DNA of 22,994 bases from positions 1-22,994 of the forward strand of contig CALGHE010000066.1 of NCBI GenBank assembly GCA_937915765.1, in the 5' to 3' direction. Of the stretch, positions 13,714 to 21,864 are shown in pieces (position 1 is the stretch's first letter; each line of letters begins with the position of its first letter). The stretch is from an uncultured Bacteroidales bacterium. Its GTDB lineage: Bacteria; Bacteroidota; Bacteroidia; Bacteroidales; Paludibacteraceae. Both the position numbers and the translations under genes were made by a program. Below the pieces are notes generated by a model that worked only from the letters and a program-made list of their open reading frames with translations, ran no database searches and had not been told where the DNA came from.

Positions 13714-14961
13714 ATGGAATACACTATTTTATTTTGGATAATCATAGCTATTTTGCTGCTGGACTTCGCCATTGAAAATACTCTGAGCTACCTGAACGGG
13801 AAGAATGCCGGAGTGGAACTGCCTGACGAAGTCAAGGACATATACGACTCTGAAAAATACAATAAGCAGCAGGCTTATTTTCAAGTCAACCAGAAGTTTA
13901 GCAGAATAACCAGCGTGTTCGGAACTCTTGTCACGTTAGCCATGTTCTTCCTTTTCGGATTTAATTTTGTCGATGAGATAGCCAGAGGCTTTACAGACAG
14001 CACAATCCTCGTCGCTTTAATATTCTTCGGCATAATATTTTTCGCTAACGAGCTGATTTCCATTCCGTTCGGCATATACAAAACATTTGTCATCGAAGAG
14101 AAGTTCGGGTTCAATAAAATGACGCCGGCCATCTTCGCCACAGACTTGCTCAAGGAGTGGGTCATGACGGCTGTTCTGGGCGGCGGGCTGATTGCTCTGC
14201 TCATGGTCATTTACGAACAAGTGGGAGACTGGTTTTGGCTTCTCGGCTGGGGACTTATGTCGGCCATCTCGATATTCCTCATGATGTTCTACTCAAACCT
14301 AATTGTCCCGCTGTTCAACAAACAGACTCCGCTCGAAGCTGGAGAACTGCGCGACGCGATTGAGGCATTCTGCAACAAAGCCGGCTTCAAGCTGGACAAT
14401 CTCTATGTAATAGACGGATCTAAGCGCACAACCAAAGCTAACGCTTACTTTACCGGACTCGGCGCAAAAAAACGCATAGTGCTTTACGACACGCTGATAA
14501 ACACTCTGACTACAGAAGAGATTGTGGCTGTTCTTGCTCACGAGATAGGTCATTACAAAAAGAAACACACGATGAAAACACTGATTTTCAGCTTAATAAA
14601 CAACGGCGTGATGTTTTATCTGCTCTCTCTTGCACTCGGGAAGGCGGACACCGGCAACCCTGAGATTGCGCTTGCGCTCGGAAGCGACATTCCGTCGTTT
14701 CACTTCAGCATGATTGTGTTCGGCATACTATTCTCGCCAATTTCTACGTTTATAGGTTTGGGGCTTAACACATTCTCGCGCAAAAACGAATACGAGGCCG
14801 ACGCGTTTGCAAAGTCGTTCGGACTTGCGGCTCCGCTTGGCAACGCGCTGAAAAAGTTGTCAGAGTCAACTCTCAGCAACCTGACTCCGCACCCCTATTA
14901 TGTATTTTTCCACTACTCTCACCCAACGCTTTTGCAAAGGCTGAGAGCGCTAAACAAATAA
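13714..14961 (+). CDS. M48 family membrane metalloprotease (Ste24/CAAX-protease type)
   Basis: A zinc metalloprotease of the Ste24 branch embedded in the inner membrane. The zinc motif is HEIGH (H276, E277, H280), and the third ligand is E359 in the NEYEADAFA segment. Several hydrophobic segments are present, including one at the very N-terminus (ILFWIIIAILLLDFAI) and others around residues 70-120, 150-195 and 290-350. The total of 415 residues fits Ste24 homologues. The start chosen is the ATG at 13714; an in-frame TTG at 13705 adds three residues and is less likely. In bacteria such enzymes are thought to degrade membrane proteins; the substrates are unknown. The rhodanese gene starts 3 nt after the stop, suggesting translational coupling. 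Confidence 0.9.
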   Translation: MEYTILFWIIIAILLLDFAIENTLSYLNGKNAGVELPDEVKDIYDSEKYNKQQAYFQVNQKFSRITSVFGTLVTLAMFFLFGFNFVDEIARGFTDSTILVALIFFGIIFFANELISIPFGIYKTFVIEEKFGFNKMTPAIFATDLLKEWVMTAVLGGGLIALLMVIYEQVGDWFWLLGWGLMSAISIFLMMFYSNLIVPLFNKQTPLEAGELRDAIEAFCNKAGFKLDNLYVIDGSKRTTKANAYFTGLGAKKRIVLYDTLINTLTTEEIVAVLAHEIGHYKKKHTMKTLIFSLINNGVMFYLLSLALGKADTGNPEIALALGSDIPSFHFSMIVFGILFSPISTFIGLGLNTFSRKNEYEADAFAKSFGLAAPLGNALKKLSESTLSNLTPHPYYVFFHYSHPTLLQRLRALNK

Positions 14962-14964
14962 AAG

Positions 14965-15345
14965 ATGAGACGATTTTTAATAACACTGCTTCTGGCGCTT
15001 CCTTTTGCGCTTTGCTCTGCCCAGAAGACCGCTAACGTAAGCGTGGAACAGGCTGTCGAAATGATTGCGAAGACGAAAAAGCTTCAGATTGTTGACGTAA
15101 GAACGCCTGCCGAATTTAAGACAGGACACATAAAAGGAGCTGTGAACATTGACTTCAGAGACGCAGAATTTGAGAAAAAGATAAAAAAGCAGCTGAAACG
15201 CAAGCGTCCGGTTCTGCTCTATTGCCGCTCTGGCAGACGAAGCCTCAACGCCATGAACAAAATGTCAACGTTGAAATTCAAGGAGGTTTACAACTTGGAG
15301 GGCGGAGTTATTGTCTGGGGAAAAACTCAGGCTCTGGAAAAATAA
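14965..15345 (+). CDS. Exported rhodanese-like protein
   Basis: A single rhodanese domain with a signal peptide. The N-terminus MRRFLITLLLALPFALCSAQ is a classical type I signal sequence, with likely cleavage before Q20. The cysteine at position 17 does not fit a lipobox because the residue before it is leucine. The mature part has LQIVDVRTPAEFKTGHIKGAVNIDF and the active-site loop CRSGRRS, with catalytic C87, so sulfur transfer is plausible. It acts in the periplasm. It follows the M48 gene by 3 nt. The sulfur donor and partner are not apparent. Confidence 0.88.
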   Translation: MRRFLITLLLALPFALCSAQKTANVSVEQAVEMIAKTKKLQIVDVRTPAEFKTGHIKGAVNIDFRDAEFEKKIKKQLKRKRPVLLYCRSGRRSLNAMNKMSTLKFKEVYNLEGGVIVWGKTQALEK

Positions 15346-15423
15346 AAACAGTGTCTAACTAACGGAACGGACTTCGCCTCGGACTTAAAGCAGGCAGGTC
15401 CTGAACCTTTATAAATTTTGCTT

Positions 15424-16572
15424 ATGAAAACGATTGTCAACATTATATCAGACGAAAACCCGATACCTGCGTATCTCTTCGTCAAGGAGATGTACGAACC
15501 CGGCGACAAACTGATGTTCATCTCTGCAAAAAGCACGGAAGACGACCTTGAGTTCATGTCCGAGCTGATGCGCGTGCCGAACGACTGCATAAAGGAGATT
15601 TTGCTAAGAAACGACATGGACGAGTTCAGGTACGAACAGATATGCAGAGCCGTGATAAAGCGTTTGCAAAAAGGCGAGACCTACTACGTAAACCTTGCCG
15701 GTGGCACAAGATACATGGCGCTTGCGGTACAGCAGGTTTTTGAAAAGTTCGGCGCCGAGTTCTTCTATGTGCAGACAGAAAAAAACATAATCATCAAGTC
15801 TAAGTTCGACGACAGCATCAATGACAATGACGACCAGCACATACAGATAAAGTACAGGATGAACCTGAGCGAATACATCAAGTTACACGAGATGCAGAGC
15901 GACCTGCACAACAGCGGACACACGCCCATCCGTTCGGAACTTGACGTCCAGAATCTCTTCGACCTGTTCTCGCAAAGGCTGCTGTCTAACAGAGACTACA
16001 GGATTCTTGAGATTTTGAGAACAGACTACAGAGGACTGAACTACGCAAAGCTTTCGGAAATCGAACGTCCGCGCAAACTGCGCGCAGAAGCCATTCCGGA
16101 CATCCGCAAGTTCCTCGACTTCTTGTCGTTCACCCCTGATTCGAGAGACGAACTCAACAAAGACGAGCTGGACTATCTGACCGGCGGCTGGTGGGAAGAG
16201 TTTGTATATTACAGAATCAAGGAAACTATAGCTCCGGACGACATAGCAATCGGGCCGGTCATCCGCTCAAAGGGAGTGAAAAGGCAGAACGAGCTTGATG
16301 TTGTCTTCATAAAGGACAATCAGCTTTATGTGGTGGAATGCAAAACAGGCGTGCATACGGAAAAGCTTTTCAACGAGATTGTTTACAAAGCCTGCGCTCT
16401 CAGGGAGGCTCTGCTCGGCATAACTTGCAAATACTACATCTGCTCGATGAAGCAAGACGAAGACGGATCTCTCAAACGCATCGCCAAAAACATGGACATC
16501 ACATTCTGGGACTTCGACGTTGTGTCTCAGCCAGAGTTGTTCGACAAAAAGATGAGAGAGGCTATAAAATAG
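15424..16572 (+). CDS. Card1/Can2-like CARF-domain nuclease (DUF1887 family), no CRISPR nearby
   Basis: A 382-residue two-domain protein. The N-terminal half is a CARF-type ligand sensor: the ISDENPIPAYLFVKEM strand-helix and the conserved NLAGGTRYMALA loop (residues 90-101), which in the family binds cyclic oligoadenylate. The C-terminal part is a PD-(D/E)XK nuclease: E258 in GGWWEEFVYYRIKE, D292 in NELDVVFI, and E305-x-K307 in YVVECKTG, so all catalytic positions are present. Length and order match Card1/Can2, which cut DNA or RNA when activated by type III CRISPR signalling. No cas gene or repeat array is present in the window. ATG at 15424 is preferred over TTG at 15418. The gene lies 78 nt after the rhodanese gene, possibly in the same transcript. 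Confidence 0.85.
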   Translation: MKTIVNIISDENPIPAYLFVKEMYEPGDKLMFISAKSTEDDLEFMSELMRVPNDCIKEILLRNDMDEFRYEQICRAVIKRLQKGETYYVNLAGGTRYMALAVQQVFEKFGAEFFYVQTEKNIIIKSKFDDSINDNDDQHIQIKYRMNLSEYIKLHEMQSDLHNSGHTPIRSELDVQNLFDLFSQRLLSNRDYRILEILRTDYRGLNYAKLSEIERPRKLRAEAIPDIRKFLDFLSFTPDSRDELNKDELDYLTGGWWEEFVYYRIKETIAPDDIAIGPVIRSKGVKRQNELDVVFIKDNQLYVVECKTGVHTEKLFNEIVYKACALREALLGITCKYYICSMKQDEDGSLKRIAKNMDITFWDFDVVSQPELFDKKMREAIK

Positions 16573-16584
16573 CAAATCAGACAA

Positions 16585-16644
16585 AAAAACATTGGCTTGA
16601 CAATCAAAAAAAATGGCAAATAGAATTTGCCCGCCAATGTTTTT
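16585..16644 (+). terminator. Nested hairpin, likely terminator after the CARF nuclease
   Basis: AAAAACATTGGC (16585-16596) pairs perfectly with GCCAATGTTTTT (16633-16644). Inside the loop, GGCAAAT (16615-16621) pairs with ATTTGCC (16625-16631). The outer stem ends in five T on the + strand and, being symmetrical, could also terminate minus-strand transcription. Confidence 0.65.
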
Positions 16645-16678
16645 CATCGTCTGAAAACGACAAATCAAATTAATTTGC

Positions 16679-16686
16679 TATTTTTG
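16679..16686 (+). promoter_or_regulatory. -7 box for the M23-dxr-rseP operon
   Basis: TATTTTTG is a perfect TAnnTTTG match. The -33 element is weak. The predicted start lies about 20 nt before the ATG at 16712. Confidence 0.5.
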
Positions 16687-16711
16687 CAGAAACGCGTTAA
16701 AATCAAAAAAG

Positions 16712-17566
16712 ATGAGTAAAAAGAAAGGCAGTTCCTTTTTTCACAGAATAAAGTTCAAATACAAACTTTCCATCCTCAACGAAAACACTCTTGAGGAGGT
16801 TTGGCGCATCCGTCTGTCATGGCTTAATGTGTTTCTTGTATCGTTCGCCACGGCGGTGCTCTACTTTTTCTTTATCGCATTTTTGATAATAAAGACTCCG
16901 TTACGCACGTTCCTTCCCGGATATTCGGACAACAACATTCTGAGCCAGCAGGTAATACGCAACGCAGCAAGCATGGACTCCATCAGGGAGGTGGTAAGAG
17001 TGCGCGGAGAGTACATGGAGATGCTGCAGAACATCTGTTCCGGCAACATACCTATAGACTCCACAACATCCGTCGACTCCATTCTGAAGAAGGATTATTC
17101 AAAAGAAATCCTGGAGCCGTCTGACAAAGAAAACCAATTTCGCAAACAATTCGAAAGAGAAGAAAAATACAACACCGGCATGGTTGAAAACGCCTACGCT
17201 AAGCTGAACTACCTGATGTTCCGCCCGGCAAACGGCGTTGTAACAGAACGCTCCGGCGGCTCATCTAAACAGAACATACTGAAAGTGCAGATGGAAAACG
17301 CATCCGCCATACACTCGTTGCTGGACGGCGTGGTCGTGTACGTTTCGAGGACAAGCGAAGGTCTGTTTGAAATGCACATTCAGCATAACAACGGAATGAC
17401 GTCGTACTACAAGTTCGCGTTGCCGTTCATAAAAGAAGTTGGCGACAACGTCCATGCCGGCGAGGTAATTTCCGTACCTGCCAATGACAGCGCAAACACA
17501 CTTATATTCGAGCTTTGGGAGAACGGCAAAGCGCTGAACCCTGAAGATTACATTTTATTCAACTGA
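16712..17566 (+). CDS. Membrane-anchored M23/LytM-like protein lacking zinc ligands
   Basis: A 284-residue protein with a basic cytoplasmic start, one membrane helix at about residues 38-62 (WLNVFLVSFATAVLYFFFIAF), a polar and probably helical periplasmic segment, and a C-terminal LytM/peptidase M23 fold (about residues 165-284). The fold is recognisable from FRPANGVVTERSG, HSLLDGVVVYVSRTSEGLFEMHIQHNNGMTSYYKF and LIFELWENGKALNPEDYI. Active M23 enzymes carry HxxxD and HxH zinc motifs; the corresponding places here read SGGSSKQ and LIFEL, so it should be catalytically inactive. Degenerate LytM proteins such as EnvC act as regulators of other hydrolases. It heads an operon with dxr 34 nt downstream. 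The function is inferred from fold only. Confidence 0.78.
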   Translation: MSKKKGSSFFHRIKFKYKLSILNENTLEEVWRIRLSWLNVFLVSFATAVLYFFFIAFLIIKTPLRTFLPGYSDNNILSQQVIRNAASMDSIREVVRVRGEYMEMLQNICSGNIPIDSTTSVDSILKKDYSKEILEPSDKENQFRKQFEREEKYNTGMVENAYAKLNYLMFRPANGVVTERSGGSSKQNILKVQMENASAIHSLLDGVVVYVSRTSEGLFEMHIQHNNGMTSYYKFALPFIKEVGDNVHAGEVISVPANDSANTLIFELWENGKALNPEDYILFN

Positions 17567-17600
17567 CAAAAAATGCAGTTACTGCAGACACTATAATTTT

Positions 17601-18749
17601 ATGAAAAAGCAAATCGCCATTTTAGGTTCAACAGGCTCTATCGGCACTCAAGCCTTAGAGGTTATAGAAGAGCACTCGGACAAGTTTGAAGTCTATGCGC
17701 TCACGGCCAACAACAACGCAGACCTGCTCATTTCGCAGGCCCGCAAGTTCAATCCTGAGTTTGTTGTGATTGCAAATGAAAACAAATACGCTCAGGTCAA
17801 GGAGGCTTTGGCTGACTTGCCGATGAAGGTATTCGCCGGGGCGGCCTCAATCGCCGATGTCGCCGCCATGCAGCCTGTGGACATTGTTCTGACCGCAATG
17901 GTAGGATACTCTGGCCTTTTGCCTACAATCTCTGCGGTGAAAGCCGGCAAGGTCATTGCCCTGGCTAACAAAGAGACTCTCGTTGTGGCGGGCGACCTTG
18001 TGTGCGAGCTGTCAAGGCAGCACAACAGCGCTATTGTTCCGGTTGACTCGGAACATTCTGCCATATTCCAGTGCCTGCAAGGCGAGATGAACAATCCGAT
18101 AGAGAAAGTTATACTAACTGCGTCCGGCGGACCGTTCAGAGGCAAAGACATCAACTTTTTGAGAAACGTGACCGCGGCAGACGCTCTAAAACACCCGAAC
18201 TGGAGCATGGGCGCCAAAATAACAATCGACTCTGCTTCGCTGATGAACAAAGGTTTTGAGGTGATTGAGGCTAAATGGCTCTTCGGCGTGGGCAAGGAGA
18301 AGATTGACGTTGTGGTTCATCCGCAATCCATCATTCACTCCATGGTGCAGTTTGAAGACGGATCTGTAAAGGCTCAGATGGGGCTTCCGGACATGAAGCT
18401 GCCTATCCAGTACGCCTTCGGATATCCGCAGAGGCTGTCGAGCAAATCGCCTCGTCTCGACTTTCAGCAGCACTCTAACCTGACGTTCGAAAAGCCGGAC
18501 ACAAACGTGTTCAGAAATCTTGCGTTCGCATACGAAGCGATGGAACAAGGAGGAAACATGCCTTGCATACTGAATGCGGCAAACGAAATTGTGGTCGCAG
18601 CCTTCCTGAAAGGCGAAATAGGATTCCTGCAGATGTCGGACATAATCGAAGCCACAATGCAAAAAGTCGCATTCATAAAGAAACCTTCTTACGAACAATA
18701 CGTTGAAACTGATAAAGAAGCAAGACACATTGCTCTTAACTTAATTTAA
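17601..18749 (+). CDS. dxr: 1-deoxy-D-xylulose 5-phosphate reductoisomerase
   Basis: This enzyme catalyses the first committed step of the MEP isoprenoid pathway, converting DXP to 2-C-methyl-D-erythritol 4-phosphate with NADPH and a divalent metal. The NADPH motif GSTGSIGTQAL starts at residue 9. The metal and substrate site is seen as VDSEHSAIFQCL (D149, E151), and SASLMNKGFEVIEAKWLF carries the third acidic ligand (E220). VVVHPQSIIHSMVQFEDGS and the C-terminal LNAANEIVVAAFL are family-typical. The 382 residues are full length. rseP begins 7 nt after the stop, the conserved dxr-rseP order. Confidence 0.97.
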   Translation: MKKQIAILGSTGSIGTQALEVIEEHSDKFEVYALTANNNADLLISQARKFNPEFVVIANENKYAQVKEALADLPMKVFAGAASIADVAAMQPVDIVLTAMVGYSGLLPTISAVKAGKVIALANKETLVVAGDLVCELSRQHNSAIVPVDSEHSAIFQCLQGEMNNPIEKVILTASGGPFRGKDINFLRNVTAADALKHPNWSMGAKITIDSASLMNKGFEVIEAKWLFGVGKEKIDVVVHPQSIIHSMVQFEDGSVKAQMGLPDMKLPIQYAFGYPQRLSSKSPRLDFQQHSNLTFEKPDTNVFRNLAFAYEAMEQGGNMPCILNAANEIVVAAFLKGEIGFLQMSDIIEATMQKVAFIKKPSYEQYVETDKEARHIALNLI

Positions 18750-18756
18750 TAAAAAG

Positions 18757-20058
18757 ATGGATACGCTTTGCATGATATTGCAACTTATAGCGAGCCTCTC
18801 GCTGCTCGTCATAGTGCATGAGTTCGGACACTTCATCGCCGCTCGCGCGTTCAAGATGAGGGTGGAGAAATTTTACCTCTTCTTCAACCCGTGGTTCACT
18901 GTCTTCAGACATAAGCCGAAGAACAGCGAGACCGAATACGGACTTGGCTGGCTGCCGCTTGGCGGATATGTGAAAATTGCCGGAATGGTTGACGAATCCA
19001 TGGATAAAGAGATGCTGAAAAGAGAGCCTCAGCCTTGGGAGTACCGGTCCAAACCGGCCTGGCAACGTCTTTGCGTCTCCGTGGCTGGAATCCTGTTCAA
19101 CTTCATCACCGCAATTATAATATACGCCGGAATCTGCTACTCTTGGGGCGACTCTTATCTGCCTCTGAAAAATCTGAATGACGGATTTGTGTTCAGCGAA
19201 ACTGCAAAACGCGCAGGATTTCAGGACGGCGACATGCTGAGCAAAGCAGACGGAAAGACGCTCGAAACATACGACGAAGATATGTTCCGCTCTATCATAG
19301 ACGCCAAATCTGTAATTGTTATACGTGACGGGAAAGAGGTTGAAATAACGATGCCGGAGAACTTCATGGACTCTATCATGAAGTATCAGGATTACATAGC
19401 AAGCTACAGAATCAGATTTGTAATAGACTCTGCAATAACAGGCTCTCCTTGCGCGATTGCCGGACTGCAATCTGGCGACAGTGTTGTGGCTATCAACGGC
19501 AAAGAGGTGTTTTACTCTGACTGCGTCAACGAGTTTTCCAAATCTGCAGGAAAGCCTGTCAATCTGACTCTTGTAAGGGCCGGCAAGTCCATGACCCTTC
19601 AGGTTACGCCCGATGAGAACGGCAAAATTGGAGCATACGTCAAGACGCCAAAAACCGAGCTTCGGAAATACACACTTCTAGAATCTATTCCGGCCGGTAT
19701 AGGCAAAGGTGTTGACAAACTCACAAGTTACGTGAGCGACTTCAAATACGTGTTTTCGGCAGAAGGTGTGAAACAGATGGGCGGCTTCGCTTCCATTGCA
19801 AGCCTCTACCCTTCTTCTTTTAACTGGTATGCGTTCTGGAGCATCACGGCGTTTCTGTCTGTCATCCTCGCATTCATGAACATTCTCCCTATCCCTGCTC
19901 TTGACGGCGGACATGCAATGTTTGAACTGTACGAAATCGTATTCAGAAAAAAGCCGAGCGAAAAGTTCAAAGAGAAAGCGCAGATGGCCGGAATGATGTT
20001 CCTGCTGTTCCTTATGATTTATGCGCAGATGAATGATGTCATTAGATTTCTGTTCTGA
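18757..20058 (+). CDS. rseP: RIP zinc metalloprotease RseP (site-2 protease)
   Basis: An inner-membrane intramembrane protease that cleaves membrane-spanning proteins such as anti-sigma factors and leftover signal peptides. The zinc motif HEFGH is at residues 21-25 in the first membrane helix. The second motif, NILPIPALDGGH, at 375-386 supplies the third ligand, D383. Between them lie two PDZ-like regions (about residues 120-280; for example AGFQDGDMLSKADGK and AGLQSGDSVVAINGKEV). A last membrane helix is at the C-terminus. The 433 residues are normal. It is translationally close to dxr (7 nt) and to the AlkD-like gene (13 nt). A sigma factor is encoded 7 kb upstream, but no anti-sigma factor is seen, so no direct target can be named. 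Confidence 0.96.
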   Translation: MDTLCMILQLIASLSLLVIVHEFGHFIAARAFKMRVEKFYLFFNPWFTVFRHKPKNSETEYGLGWLPLGGYVKIAGMVDESMDKEMLKREPQPWEYRSKPAWQRLCVSVAGILFNFITAIIIYAGICYSWGDSYLPLKNLNDGFVFSETAKRAGFQDGDMLSKADGKTLETYDEDMFRSIIDAKSVIVIRDGKEVEITMPENFMDSIMKYQDYIASYRIRFVIDSAITGSPCAIAGLQSGDSVVAINGKEVFYSDCVNEFSKSAGKPVNLTLVRAGKSMTLQVTPDENGKIGAYVKTPKTELRKYTLLESIPAGIGKGVDKLTSYVSDFKYVFSAEGVKQMGGFASIASLYPSSFNWYAFWSITAFLSVILAFMNILPIPALDGGHAMFELYEIVFRKKPSEKFKEKAQMAGMMFLLFLMIYAQMNDVIRFLF

Positions 20059-20071
20059 TAAATAATAGCTT

Positions 20072-20743
20072 ATGAACAATATGCAGTTTACTGTCTATGA
20101 CGAAGAGGTTGAGAGACAAGTCAAGGAAATCCGGAAGCTGGTGCGGCTCTCCATGGACGGGTCGGTCTCTGAGTCTATGGCTCCGTTGGGTTACAAACTG
20201 AATTGGGGCGTCTCCATTCCTCGTATAAAGGAACTTGCCGCAAGGTTCGGCAAAGACGCGCGGCTGGCTATACGGCTATGGAACATAAGGCACAGAGAGA
20301 CTATGATTATCGCAACCTTGCTGATGCCGGAGAACGGTTGCCCGGAATCTGTAGCCGAGGCTTGGGCTGAAGACATAAACAACAGCGAACTGGCAGAACA
20401 ATGTTGCCGAAATCTGTTCGTCAGGTTGCCGTATGCAGACAAACTGGCTGAACTGTGCTACAACAAACCTGGCACTCTGTATTCTAAAGAGATTGCGTAT
20501 AGGCTTGCTTCAAAATTAATAATGAAAGGCTCATCTTGCGGCAATAACTTTTCAAAAAGCCTTATAGTAAATATCAAAACAGATGTGCAAAACAAAAAAC
20601 TCTCAGACTCGATAGCGCAATACCTGAAACAGTATGCAAAACATATTAGCAAAGCCGACGCAGAGAAAGCTCTGAAAAGTTTGCAAGATGTCAACCCATG
20701 GGTCTTTGAAGAGGTTTCAACCTTTATTAATTACAGCTGCTGA
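20072..20743 (+). CDS. AlkD-like DNA alkylation repair family protein (HEAT repeats)
   Basis: A 223-residue all-helical protein of the DNA alkylation repair (AlkC/AlkD) family. Diagnostic stretches are YKLNWGVSIPRIKELAARFG, ARLAIRLWNIRHRETMIIATLL and AEQCCRNLFVRLPYADKLAEL. In AlkD the next-to-central helix carries SWDLCDQ, with a tryptophan and an aspartate that frame the alkylated base; here the segment reads NNSELAEQ, so those residues are replaced. It may bind DNA without glycosylase activity, or belong to a divergent subgroup. It lies inside the dxr-rseP-tatD operon, 13 nt after rseP and 2 nt before the TatD gene. ATG at 20072 is chosen; ATG at 20081 is an alternative. Confidence 0.75.
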   Translation: MNNMQFTVYDEEVERQVKEIRKLVRLSMDGSVSESMAPLGYKLNWGVSIPRIKELAARFGKDARLAIRLWNIRHRETMIIATLLMPENGCPESVAEAWAEDINNSELAEQCCRNLFVRLPYADKLAELCYNKPGTLYSKEIAYRLASKLIMKGSSCGNNFSKSLIVNIKTDVQNKKLSDSIAQYLKQYAKHISKADAEKALKSLQDVNPWVFEEVSTFINYSC

Positions 20744-20745
20744 CG

Positions 20746-21417
20746 TTGAAACTGATAGACATACACACTCATAAAACAGAGCAAGAGAGCGGAATCTTAT
20801 CCGTCACGTCTGTTGAGCCAGACGAATACACAGACCTGCAAAGCAGATTTGCAGAACGGCTCTTCAGCGTGGGCATTCACCCGTGGAGCGTGAAAATTGA
20901 CTTTGACGACACGCTTAACAAACTGGGCGACTTTACAAAAAACAGCAATGTGCTGGCAATAGGAGAAATCGGGCTGGACAAGCTAAAAGCCGCAGAGCAA
21001 GAGACGTTCGCCCTGCAAAAAAGAGTTTTCGAAGCTCAACTGGAAATCGCAAAAGAAAGCAGACTGCCCATAATCATACACAACGTAAAATCAACAAGCG
21101 AAATATTATCCGCATTGACAAAACACAAAATCACAAACCCTGTAATATTTCACGGCTTCAGACTGAAGAAAGAGACGGCGGAGCAAATCGTCAGCAAAGG
21201 TCATTACTTATCCTTCGGAAAACTGCATAACGAGAAAGCTATGCAAGCCACCCCCTTAGACAGACTTTTTTTAGAAACCGACAACAGCGCCGCTGAAATA
21301 TCAGAAATATACGAATCAGCAGCAAAAACATTAGGCATAACAAAAACAAATTTGGCTAAAATTATAGAAAATAACTACACAAGGCTATTCTGCAACGAAA
21401 AAGAGAAGCCAGAATAA
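20746..21417 (+). CDS. TatD-family metal-dependent hydrolase (TTG start)
   Basis: A 223-residue short TatD-type hydrolase, the form common in Bacteroidetes. TatD enzymes are metal-dependent nucleases implicated in DNA repair and turnover. Metal-binding positions are visible: H7 and H9 in IDIHTHK, E74 in IGEIGLD, H112 in IIIHNVK, H136 in IFHGFRLK and D179 in LETDNS. No ATG exists near the start, and the metal motif begins six residues after a TTG codon at 20746. TTG is therefore the likely start, 2 nt after the stop of the upstream gene, which suggests translational coupling. It is the last gene of the operon and is followed by an accessory region. Confidence 0.88.
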   Translation: MKLIDIHTHKTEQESGILSVTSVEPDEYTDLQSRFAERLFSVGIHPWSVKIDFDDTLNKLGDFTKNSNVLAIGEIGLDKLKAAEQETFALQKRVFEAQLEIAKESRLPIIIHNVKSTSEILSALTKHKITNPVIFHGFRLKKETAEQIVSKGHYLSFGKLHNEKAMQATPLDRLFLETDNSAAEISEIYESAAKTLGITKTNLAKIIENNYTRLFCNEKEKPE

Positions 21418-21510
21418 AGGATGTACGGCCTGATAAGTCCGTTGCCGTTTTCGATAGTCAGGGAGTGGATTAGCACCACCTCCAACTCGCACCCCAAAAG
21501 CAACTTTTAG
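21418..21510. other. GC-richer unexplained block beside the IS remnant
   Basis: This block is visibly richer in G and C than the AT-rich DNA that follows. On the + strand it can be read as a 29-codon ORF (ATG 21421, TAG 21510) containing LISPLPFSIVREWISTTSN. The reading has an odd composition and no promoter. It may be the end of a lost gene or mobile element whose junction with the transposase fragment lies at about 21510-21522. Confidence 0.3.
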
Positions 21511-21623
21511 CGTGTCGGACAAATTTTTCTGAGAGGGTACTTGCGCTTTCGCACTTGCACATCTAAAAACTTTTCTATAACTTGCCACTGATTATCGGTG
21601 AGATTTGTTGAATAATGATTCAT
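21507..21623 (-). pseudogene. IS5-type transposase remnant (N-terminal fragment)
   Basis: On the minus strand, ATG at 21623 opens MNHYSTNLTDNQWQVIEKFL, then DVQVRKRKYPLRKI. This is the start of the DUF4096-type IS5-family transposases, where the sequence normally continues toward a KTGCQWRMLP motif. Here the match ends after about 34 residues and the frame stops at 21507. The catalytic DDE domain is missing, so the element is dead. Upstream on the same strand, near 21746-21757, AAATTTGAACAG (on +) may be part of its terminal repeat; the other end is not present. Confidence 0.75.
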
Positions 21624-21784
21624 TTCTTTATTGTTTGACGCCCTTAAAGTTACGAAAAATCATTCACTTATTAAACTGACAATCAATATTTTAAGTGTAA
21701 TTTTGAGAGTTTTTTTCAACATCTCAAATTAGTTTTGAATTAAATTTGAACAGCTTCTAAGATAAGTGAATTTTCTGACACGAC

Positions 21785-21819
21785 AAAATCCTGAGTAACT
21801 TTTTGTTGCTCAGGATTTT
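21785..21819. terminator. Very stable hairpin, bidirectional terminator-like
   Basis: AAAATCCTGAGTAAC (21785-21799) pairs with GTTGCTCAGGATTTT (21805-21819) over 15 positions (one G-U) around a 5-T loop. A/T flanks on both sides allow termination in either direction. It isolates the last gene from the transposase remnant and the core operon. Confidence 0.75.
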
Positions 21820-21864
21820 AAAAAGTTTTATTAATGTAGTGTTGCGGAAATAAGGTTGATATTT

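Noticed and set aside
484..16572. Functional link between PgpH (c-di-AMP) and the CARF nuclease as one nucleotide-signalling system
   Set aside because: They are 13 kb apart and on opposite strands, and the known CARF ligands are cyclic oligoadenylates, not c-di-AMP. Proximity alone is not evidence.
15346..16711. CRISPR array associated with the CARF nuclease
   Set aside because: No regularly spaced direct repeats occur on either strand around the gene or elsewhere in the window.
18186..19470. Long minus-strand ORFs opposite dxr and rseP
   Set aside because: They are shadows of two strongly supported genes, with compositions rich in His, Arg and Val typical of antisense frames.
21385..21588. 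67-residue minus-strand ORF covering the GC-rich block
   Set aside because: It starts outside the transposase frame and reads into the antisense of the TatD gene; no domain is recognisable.
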